64,000 bases of DNA from Pyrocephalus nanus (Eukaryota > Chordata > Aves > Passeriformes > Tyrannidae): the NCBI GenBank assembly GCA_038380795.1, contig CM076269.1, forward strand, positions 186,001 through 250,000, given 5' to 3'. A program made the translations under genes and the position numbers. The first letter of the stretch is position 1, and every line of letters starts with the position of its first letter. Shown here in pieces: positions 22,945 through 32,400 of the stretch. The notes under the pieces are model-generated. The model searched no databases, was not told where the DNA came from, and saw only the letters and a program-made list of their open reading frames with translations.

Positions 22945-25900
22945 GTAACCACAGAAATAAAGGCCATAAACACTGTTTATGTTTCATTGACTGAGCATAA
23001 GTCAGGCTTCCACTGAGTACCTTTACAACTGCCATGTATTTTCTCTGCAGATCAAGGACGTAGAAGTCCTCAACTGTGAATATGGCAAAAACACAATTAA
23101 GTTCCTTCGCCTTCATAGAGAGGGGAAGAAGCATTTCGTTAAAGAAGTGGAAGTGTGCACACATCTGCGTCTGACTTCTCCTCAGGAGTACCTGGAGGGA
23201 AACAACTCTCTTGTGATACCTACGGACACCATAAAGAATATTGTCCTCGTATTGGCCAAAAAAAATGGGGTATTTTTTTATTTTTTAACTAACCTTGCTG
23301 TTTCTTATGACTTCATTTGAAAATGTTTGTTATACTTTTTATTTTTATTTGGCATATCAGATCAGCACCAAAGTCATCTTCAGTGATATGAGAGACAAGT
23401 TCTCCTCCTCCACTGCAGACTCCTTTTTTTCTCACAGTTGACAATATTTTTGTAATTTTTTCATATAAGATTCATATTTTTAAAAATTTTTTAGCACATA
23501 ATACTTCATTATTCCTATATAGCATTTTTAAACAGGTCTCAAAGCATGTGAGACTCCTCTTAATTCTTCTAATTGTGCTCTTACCTTCACCAATTGCATC
23601 TATCATTATGATAATCTGTAGTGCTAATTGTCTGTCTCTGTACTGAAACTCCATCTCTACCATGTAAAACTTAATCAGAATAATCACGGTTCACTATGCT
23701 GAAGTGATTATTTCAGCACTATATCCTCAAAGCATAAGGCTAGCAGTTAATGTCAGTCCAAGGACTGCAGCTCACTGTACCACAGAACGGGAGGTTTTTG
23801 ACACAACTGCAGCTGCTATTTGCAGTGTATGCTGCAAGCTGGTCAAATGACTGGGCACAGTGCACCAAGACAGAAAGAAGAGAAATCTGTGTTTTTAACT
23901 ACACTGATTCCTCTCAAATATTTACAGCAACCAGAAAAATCGAGTTTTGTACATGAGGTAATTCCTTCTTTCTAATAATGCTGTTTGCTCTCTTAGATCC
24001 CAAGTTTAGAACAATTTGCTATAGATATCTGCAATCACTTCATGACAACATTTTGCCAAGTGGTGTATGTCAAAACCTACGTTCAAGAAGTACCATGGCA
24101 ACGTCTGCATGAGGTATCTAAAAAACTAATACATTCGGTTTATGCTGTAGCTTTTCCTCGCTCTCTTATCTCCTGTTTTCCAGTTAGCATTGCATTTATG
24201 GCACTTTTACTTACATGTCTACTCTAAATTGCAGAATGGTGTTCCTCACATCCACTCATTCATATGCGTTCCTGATGGGATCCGCTTTTGTGAAGCTGAG
24301 CAGTGCCGAAATGGTGAGGAAAAAAAAAATGGTAATTTCCCCTACTTCTTGGTAAATATTTCTGCCAATGAGAGACGAAGATGGCTTTAGAGATACCTAC
24401 AGGCATTACAGGGCTTACAGCACAGCCAAAACGCTCCAGAGGTCTAAAACAAAGGATACCTCTAGAGTCTATTTTGCAGTTCTTGATCTCTGAGACACGG
24501 CTGAAGAACTAACATAGCTCACATTTGTAAGTACATTCCAAACACAGAATGCTTACAACAGCACATCCAGCAGAACTGCTTCATAGTGAGACAGGACTTA
24601 GTAGCCTCCCAAGAACAGGCCGCTTACTTTTTTACCCTATAGTACATTCTGCATTTAACCCATCTCTCAGACTCCTGGGAACTGAGCTGAGACCACTACA
24701 TCATTTCTCACAATGGGTTTAGAGGTTTTAGGCACTAGTTTGGTACCTATCTCAACTGCACTAATGTGACTATCTCCCATCCTACGACCAGTGGCAGGAC
24801 CACTTGCAGTTGCCAACAGGGCACAAGTTTTGAAAGGCCCATTTGAGCACTGTCCCTGTGTTCCAAAATGAAGGAGGGAGGGAGGAAAAACACAAGTCTC
24901 CAGCATCTCTTGGCCTCATCTCTTTTAATTCTACTATTAACATTAACTACTGCTGTACTTCTGGCACCCTCAATAGTATTAACTTTGGTGTCTGGAAAAC
25001 GTTAAGAAAGAAACCTGAACTAAAAAAAAAAAAAAAAAAAAAGGAAAGACAAAGAGTTTATGATTTATGCTTTCTTCAAAAGCTGCTGCTCTTAAAAGCC
25101 GCTGCTCTTAATGTAGATTCAATTATGTTTTTCATCATCTTGAAAATTCAGCATGAAATTCTGCAATTTCAGATTCTATGCAAACAAAAAACCTTTAAGG
25201 CTTACTGAAGAAATCACTTTTCCTTCTTAGACTTCCCTTCATGCAGCTCTTTAGCTGTTTCTTTAGGATTCCCTGCCTAGGTGAACAATAACCAGAGAAG
25301 ATTTTTGAATCACTTTTATTTTTTTTCTAAAAGAAAATGTTCTCTATATTTAGCATCCTCCTATGCACCTCTCAGCCAGACACAGGAGTTCAATTTTCAG
25401 TTAATCCTACTTTTAACACTTTTCTCATCAAGAAAAAAAAAAAACCTACTGAGACTTAATAGACTTATTTTTTGGCATTATATCAGCTGATGAAAGGCTC
25501 AGAGTGTTTTGGAAACTGAAAACATCATAAGTAACAGAGTCAACATTTGACAATTGAAGACAGCACAAGCACAAAACATACTAGAAGTACAACGTGGGCT
25601 GTTCACCTTGGAAACTCTGCCAGGTGTTACCTCCTTCAGAGTGAGTTTCAGGCTGATTGCTGCACAGCCTTTCAGTCTTTTGTTGCAAGGAGCTCTTTCA
25701 AACAAGGCTATGTATTTTACTATAGGATAAATGTATCTTCAGTTTCACTGATAGAATCTGCACTACATTAATATCTGTGTATCACAATCTTCTACCTAAG
25801 CAATAAGTTAATCAAGATCTGAACAAACCCTGTCCGAGGGTTTGTCCAAGGGTCCATATCCTGACCAAGGACAGTCTCTTCTTTACATTTTTTTAAGGTT

Positions 25901-28900
25901 CAGATAAATAAGTAAGGAATATAGGCAAAATTACAAATACAACTCCATAGACTCATTCAAAAGCAATAATGAATGTAAACAAGAAAAGATAGATAAAAGA
26001 AACATAAGACACAGTTTCAATAATATCCAGTCACAGAGCAGTTTAAAAAAACCCACCCAAATCTCTACACAATCATGCAGTTTACAAATGTCTACCACAG
26101 TGAAATTGTTTCCAGTATAAATTCCTGCAAAGACATAGTTTAAAGACAAAACCTGTCAGTCTTGCCAGACCAAGGCAGGATTACTACGCACCAGATGTAT
26201 TCCAGGATTACTAGCCAGCCTGAGCACCAAGAGAAGCACTGAAACAGCAGCTTGGGCTTCAGCCACTGACTATCTGTACAGGCCCTGAATGAGCCTGCAT
26301 GCCATGAAGTTTCTACTTTCTGAATCTGCTTTTTGGCAGCTCTGGTCAGTGAAATTTTCAGTTATCAGTTTGGTGTGCTCTTAAATGACTGACTGCATGT
26401 AAATTTTAGCCACCATTCAGAAAGTGTGTCAGGAGAAAACATTCAGGACATAATTGTTTGATCTTTAGGGGATGATAATCCACTCGTGCAGCAGTGATCC
26501 ACAACAGCACGTTTTATAAATAGTGGCTAAGAGCAAAGTCACTGACAGTTTGAATCTGTGGGTGGCATCTGTACCGATGCCAGTTCCTGCTTATTAGCTG
26601 AGCTGCAAGGATTTGCATTGACTCCTCGCCCTCTCATTCCAGGGATGCAAACTGGATGGGTATGTAAAGCAAATTTCTGACTGCAGCTCTGCCTTTATAC
26701 AGATTGTTTTTACACTCGTCTGTGTTGTTAGAAAAGGTGCACCATACCTCTCCTGTACACCACAGCACTAGTAGCCTATTTCATTTCCCTTTAGAGAAAT
26801 CAGTCATTCCTAAGTTGACATCAGTGGGAGCCAACCCAATGTATGTCCCAGTTCCAAGCAGGTGAGATTAAAAAGTTCTCCTTAACTGCAGGTCAATTGG
26901 TGGGATTCTCCATTTTCTGGACTGAGCTCTGACTCAGTAGTTTCTGTCTTGCCTCTTATCATTCTGCTAACACCAGTGTGCAGAAAATTACTATCTGCTT
27001 TCTGGCTTTGGAGCTGTCATTGCAAGTATCACCCAGAGTTTTTTTTCTCTCTGCCTGAAAATGAGCTCGTATTGTCTTGTAATTTTGGATCACAGGTCCT
27101 CTGGTCGTCTTTGCTGGAATTAAAGACCTGAAACTTATGAAGACAACACAGTCTGGATTTGAAGGCTTCTATAAGAATGAACACACCACACTTCCTGAAA
27201 GACATGACAGGATTCTATGTGGAGAGCTCTTCTGCAAGTGGTCATATGGCGAATGCAAGGATTTTGACTTTGACTGCATATGGTATATGTCGTACCAAGT
27301 AATACTGATTAGCTAATCTATGGCCACAAAATCCCCTATACCACACAGCAGGTGTAAGGGCCAGATCTGCATCTGCTGTGCACCAGCCACTTGCAGGTCT
27401 CAGTGGCGGCACTAAGCTTGTTACAAGGAGTGAGAGGCATATCTTGGGGTCTCTCTGATGCTGCCTCAGTGGACAGGGTTTAAATGAACAGTTCAGTTTC
27501 AGTGCAGAACACATCTGGAGAATAAAATAATGATTTTTTAAAATATTTTTAGCAAAACCTGTTTGTGAATTCTAGAGCTGGCGGGGGATACCCAGGAAGA
27601 ATTTGGAGCTTACACAACAAATAAATCATTCCTCCACAAAATCCCATGTGCTACATATTAGCCAGAAGATACATAAAAAAATATAAAAAAACCCACCTCA
27701 CAGTAAAACATTTTGGATCTAAACAGAGACAGTTGATACAAGGTTTTGTAAGAACCTGTGTTACCTCTAGGAACAAAATCCGTGAATGTATCCTTGAAGC
27801 CTTTTCCGGACCACCCGACTGTGGGGAATATTCACCCTCGTACCAGAAAACTGTCAACTCTATCCAGATGCTTGTCCTTTCCAAAGTGTCACAGGTATCT
27901 TCTTTCCTCCTTATGATGTTTTACTTAAACAATAGTGAATGTTAATTGGATGAGCGAGAAACAAACACGAGACTATTATTTCTTCTGTCAGACTGAAAAC
28001 TGGTGGTACAGCCAGATGGTCAGAAAAAATACGAACACACTGAGAAGTTCCTATGATGCTCTCCAGGTGTGAACACAACAGGGGAGAATATCAATCACTC
28101 AGTGCTTGGCAGCACTTGAGTAAAAGTGAAAGGTGTACTACACGACACATGTTTACTAGATTGCATTTAGTCAACTGTACTGGGAGGGCTGCATTGTTCT
28201 TTTCCTACAGCAAGTGAAAAGCCTGCCAGGCTGTTGCTGAAGAGGTGCCCTAATTAACTGTCTCATCTGTTTTATGGTTTCAGGTACAGGTCATAGAAGT
28301 GGTCTTGAACAACACTTTTTATAATGTCCTAGACATGAAGAATCTAGGCTTGAACAACGACAAAGAAGTAAGTAAATGCTTCAAACATAACTTGCCTTCA
28401 CTCTTTAGAAATACTCAGCCTTAAAGCATAGCAGCAGTTCTGCACATAAACAGAGCTAGAGGGAGCAAACTTTCTCACCCAGCCCCAGTAAAAGCTCCAC
28501 CTTACCTCTAAGGTTTACACTGTTTACAAAAGAATAATTAGTTGCCTTCTTGCATTGTTGATAAAAGCTAAAGGAGCACAGTGAAATGCTTTGGACATCA
28601 AATGAATCTGTAACAGAGACTCTCTCTAAAAAATCATTTTAATTTTCTCCACTGAATTTGACTTTCAGTTATAATGTCAACCTGTGCAGTTTTAACCAAG
28701 CAAAATGGACCATGGCATCCTTTCCCATAGCCAGGCAGTGTGAAAAGCCAGCCCACCGTGGCTCTTCTTTCTGCTCCATCGGCACCACCACTGAGGCCAG
28801 GGAGCATCCTCGGTGCAGCAGTTACGAGCAGGTCAGCGAGGCCACAGGCTGACTCTGGGTGACAGACCACCAGCAGTCTAAGGGAGCAGTAAAGGGGTGT

Positions 28901-29460
28901 TTCTGTAACCATTAGAAGCCAAGGCAGATTGTTCAACCATGGACAAGGTGCAAGCTTGGGATGAGGCAGAGGGTGAGACATGTAGGGGATGAGATGTATT
29001 TGCTCCTCCCTCCACAGCTGCTGTAGCTGCCAGCCAGGTCCAGCTGAAGGTCTGTTATGATATCCTCATGTGAAAGAGAAACAGGGTTATTCCATTTTGC
29101 ATCTATGGTCTACAACCTGTTTATGCTCTAGTCTCCCTCCAAAGTCTTGTGATACTGCTTCCATCCTCTCCCATCCTTGCCTTCTTTCAGGTGGACACTA
29201 TAGGTCCATCTCTGCTTATTATAACATCAACATCCACCACTGATGTTTGTAAGAGAAGGAAAGGGCCTGGGAAGTGAATCTGTCTCAAAAGTAACCCATG
29301 TGTTTGTGCTCATCCCCCTCAGGTTTTGATTCCTGTGGAAGCTCCTTATGGCTCCTGTGCTTGCACACTTGGCAGGAAGAAGTTTTTCGAAGCACAAGGC
29401 CATGTGCTGAAAGATGAGAGGAAATGTCAGTTTGGACTGGCAGCTGCCCAGGGAAACTAA
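22921..29460 (+). CDS. UOX: UOX, urate oxidase-like protein with altered active site (full gene, 8 exons)
   Basis: Exons 2-8 join in frame through consensus splice sites to give about 315 residues, or 323 with the candidate first exon (mammalian UOX about 304). Uricase oxidises urate in peroxisomes as a tunnel-fold tetramer. Retained motifs are YGK (catalytic Lys, K21 here), PTDTIKN (catalytic Thr66 and Asp67), QSGFEGF (ligand Phe168), HDR (ligand Arg185), GEYSPS and the ligand Gln234. Lost features: the catalytic His of the NIHY motif is Phe262, the active-site Val before Gln234 is Tyr233, and the C-terminal SRL peroxisomal signal is absent. The codon at the expected stop is CAA, extending the protein to end in AAAQGN. 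Some 16 cysteines are present, most not shared with mammals. It is transcribed divergently from DNASE2B. It is probably a maintained but catalytically dead protein. Activity and expression are unknown. Confidence 0.93.
23051..23269 (+). CDS. UOX: UOX exon 2 (catalytic Lys and Thr)
   Basis: This 219-nt, phase-0 exon lies between a TTTTCTCTGCAG acceptor and a GTATTT donor. It encodes residues 9-81: EYGKNTIKFLRLHREGKK and VIPTDTIKNIVLVLAK. The catalytic lysine of YGK and the Thr-Asp of PTDT are both kept. Confidence 0.95.
23997..24113 (+). CDS. UOX: UOX exon 3
   Basis: This 117-nt, phase-0 exon lies between a CTCTCTTAG acceptor and a GTATCT donor. It encodes residues 82-120 (EQFAIDICNHF, YVQEVPWQRL), collinear with the mammalian EAFAMNICEHF and VEEVPWKR segment without indels. 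Confidence 0.95.
24235..24313 (+). CDS. UOX: UOX exon 4
   Basis: This 79-nt exon lies between a TTGCAG acceptor and a GTGAGG donor, and ends in phase 1. It encodes NGVPHIHSFI, PDGIRFCEAEQCRN and the first base of a Gly codon. It matches the mammalian NGVKHVHAFI and FCEVEQ segment. Confidence 0.95.
24314..27095 (+). other. UOX intron 4, no exon recognised
   Basis: This 2.8-kb intron contains a pure A run at 25,022-25,042, a short tandem duplication of CTGCTCTTAA-like sequence at about 25,083-25,110, and no recognisable exon or mobile element. Confidence 0.7.
25022..25042 (+). repeat. Poly(A) tract in UOX intron 4
   Basis: About 21 consecutive A residues. No gene-like or retroposon-like body is recognised directly upstream. 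Confidence 0.75.
27096..27282 (+). CDS. UOX: UOX exon 5 (urate-binding Phe and Arg)
   Basis: This 187-nt exon lies between a GATCACAG acceptor and a GTATAT donor. It encodes residues 147-209, with the uricase signature GIKDLKLMKTTQSGFEGF, then TTLPERHDR and FCKWSYGECKDFDFD. Phe168 and Arg185, equivalent to F159 and R176 of Aspergillus uricase, are retained. Several cysteines are unique relative to mammals. Confidence 0.96.
27771..27894 (+). CDS. UOX: UOX exon 6 (Val-to-Tyr at the active site)
   Basis: This 124-nt exon lies between a TTACCTCTAG acceptor and a GTATCT donor, and completes Trp209. It encodes residues 209-250, with GEYSPSYQKTV and IQMLVLSKV. The conserved SPSVQ motif reads SPSYQ: the glutamine stays, and the active-site valine is Tyr233 (codon at 27,841-27,843). 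Confidence 0.95.
28284..28367 (+). CDS. UOX: UOX exon 7 (catalytic His replaced by Phe)
   Basis: This 84-nt, phase-0 exon lies between a GGTTTCAG acceptor and a GTAAGT donor. It encodes residues 251-278, VQVIEVVLNNTFYNVLDMKN and so on, aligning without gaps to the mammalian 28-residue exon containing LPNIHYLNIDM. The catalytic histidine is Phe262 (TTT at 28,317-28,319), and the preceding ligand Asn is kept (Asn260). Confidence 0.93.
29323..29460 (+). CDS. UOX: UOX exon 8 (no SRL signal, extended C terminus)
   Basis: The exon follows a CCCCCTCAG acceptor in phase 0 and encodes 45 residues plus a TAA stop. VLIPVEAPYG matches the mammalian VLLPLDNPYG. The equivalent of the terminal SRL reads FEA or similar. 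The codon at the mammalian stop position is CAA (29,395-29,397), followed by a further 20 residues ending in AAAQGN. No PTS1 is visible. Confidence 0.93.
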   Translation, partial: VLIPVEAPYGSCACTLGRKKFFEAQGHVLKDERKCQFGLAAAQGN

Positions 29461-32400
29461 ACCTCTTGGCTATGCTCACACCTTCCTGATAATAGCACAG
29501 CTTTCCTATCAATATTTACTCCTTATTTGCCTCTTCCATTGCTGACTACTTTTCCCTCTATGAATTCCTGAGGATGAGATTTATGAAGAACCCTCAGAAA
29601 TTCAGAAATCAAAGTCTGTTCCTGAATTTCAATGTGATTTGCAGATTGAAATCCCCTATGCTCTTTGAAAAATCCCAGCTGGAAACATTATTGCCAATTA
29701 TTTTTTAAACTAGTTATTCCCAGACTTCTTAACAAAATTAATAATTTGATATCCGCAATATTTTTTGACATGTAAAATCAGAAACTCTGTATATCCTATT
29801 TTTTAATATTTCTTCAGTGAAATGAATATACAGGTGCAAGATCTGCTGTTTCATTGACATAACCTGACATAACCCCTTGATGCCACACTGATCTACAGAG
29901 CTGAGGTTCTGACCCAGTGACTGAACAGGGAATCAGTCAGACAAGGATTTCTTTGCACAGGAAATGAAAAACAGAAAAAAAAAAAAAGTATCTCTCATAT
30001 CTCCTTTGTGGTGTGAATATTTAAGAGCTGTTGACTACTTTCTCTGCATGTATTCTAACTGCATGACTGCAACTGCTACTCATCAGATCATAAAGTTACT
30101 ACATAACTACTTTTATGTTAATCGCTGAGGTGTTTGAGGGTTTGGGCTATCTCTGTAGGCTTAATTAAATAATTTTCCTTAGTCTAATAATCTTATCATG
30201 ACTTCTGAGTAGGCAGGAGTAACCCTATTATTTTGGGGAGGGATAGGGAGAAAGCCAGCCAGGCAGACAATGCATATGTTACTTTATTACCCCAGGTGAT
30301 GGCTTTGAACATAGAGATAAAACTATACAGTCAACAATTCTCATCTTGCAAACTGGGCTACCACATTTGCAACAGGAATCTTGCTCAGCTTCTAACAGCA
30401 TCTAACCCCTGCTCCCACTTTCTCCGAGCATCATTTTCACAGGCTCCATGTGACAATGTACAAGTCCAATGGGAAGTGCCCAAAGTAACTTCTAAAAACT
30501 GCAATTCAGTTGCCTTTGTGCCTCTGGAGTTTGGCAGACCTGCAGCCTTCCTCCAGGTACAATTCTCAAGTTCACAGGCACCAAATGTGAGAGAGATGTC
30601 CTGCACTGTGTAACGTTTTCAGGTACTTTGCAAGATAGAAGCTTGCCTGGGTGAGCAGGATGTAACAGATGCAAAGGGAAGACACTGTTCACAAGCCTGA
30701 GGTATCTCCTGGAAAACAACAGGATAAGTGACACCACAGAGTGAAACTGTCCCAGATATGATGTTCTCCGATCACTAGCCAATTCTGAAAGCTTTATTTA
30801 CAACACTTCTAGCTTTTGCTCGGGACATTCTTGCTTGCCTTGTTAGATTATGTTGTATTGCACTTGTAGGCTTATGTCTTGCTAGTTCTACCATTTCTAG
30901 GTGCTTGTAATTTATTAATGTATCTTTTATGGGCAAATAAAAAGCAACATCAAAAAAACAAACTAGCTTTTGACTCTTTACCATTTACTACTGTAAACAT
31001 TGTAAGTAAAAGAAATATTTTAGTTCAACCAATTTTACCTCAAAAAGAGACCAATATTGTTCCAAATGACAGTTCACTACCAATAGATGGAACAATAGAT
31101 GAAAAAGAACCTTACTGAACATTTCCGCATTTCCCTCTTCTCAAAACAAAGCAGATCTGCACAACCTACTTCCTTTCCACCTTATAAGAAATTTATTGCA
31201 CTAGGCAGCAGGCTTCCTTCATTACTCTTTGTGCTTCATTTGTGGGCCTGTAAGATAGTGGTGGACTAACCTTCATGGCAGAATGAGGACACAGAACAGC
31301 AACCAGTTGTTTAGTGAGACGCTCCTGTGGCAACAAGCCCACACATACACTCATTCAGTGTGGTTTGTAGAAACCTCCACAGACATGCAGACATCAGTAA
31401 GTCCTTAAAAGCATCTCGGCGCAGCTCCATCCAGCACTGCAAGCCTGAGTCATTTACGTGGGCAGATAGCTTCTAAAGAAAGTACTCAGGCAATCAGAAG
31501 CAGCCCAAATTTTCCATATGGCAATTAGATTCAGATAACAGTGGCATAAATCATTCTTGAAAATGGGACTCAGCCAGACTTACCTGGGCCTGAAATTTGA
31601 CCAAATTCCCCCAGGCTTCATTAGATTCAGTCTCCACAACGGACTTGCATTAATTTCATTGAGCCAGATTTTTTTTTTCAGTTCCTGTCCTGAGGAGCTA
31701 GGCAAGTCGCTTACTGTGTTTCACTCAGAAGCAACTGCAATGCTTTGCTGATGAAATCACACTTGATGCAAATGAGCAGCAGCTAGCAGATTGTAAAACT
31801 GCTGTTTAAAATACAACTTCTTGCCGATAACATGAACCTTACTGGTCTTGGGCTACATCCCAGTAGTTTATAGGGTCTGAAACCTCCTACCAAGAAATGG
31901 TATTTCACGTGCACAAGCAAGTTATCATTTTAGCATCCAATTCTTCTACATCCTGTTTCTGGTCAATTCTGACAGTTCAACCACAGCTCTTCTCAGCTGC
32001 TGATCCTGCTCTGTGCACAACCAACGTCACACAGATAACACGCACCAGGTAAACTCATCAGCCAGTATCTAAAACAGAGAGCAAATGTCACTGTCAGGGT
32101 CAGCACAAGTGCTCTGCCTTCCCTGACTGTATTATTCTCTATATATTCAGGCTACCTGCTTTCCAACATACATTTAAACCTGACAGCTTTTATTAACTAT
32201 TCCAGCTACTTTTTCTTTCCTTCTTTAAAGCTGTCTTTTTCTTTTTAAAATTTAATCTTGCTTTTATCAGGAGTACATAAATCTGATTCAGAGTTGAACT
32301 GAGCTAGTTAAAGTGACCAAAAACCTGTTTCTGGCTAGAACTCTCAATATAAATACTTCCAAATTTAGAATTCCACTATCTGTACACAAACAACAGCCAA

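Noticed and set aside
23034..23050. ATG in the UOX intron 1 acceptor region as an alternative start
   Set aside because: Reading from this ATG into exon 2 is out of frame with the uricase sequence (offset of 17 bases).
25022..25042. Poly(A) run as the tail of a processed pseudogene
   Set aside because: No coding-like sequence or target-site duplication is visible around it.
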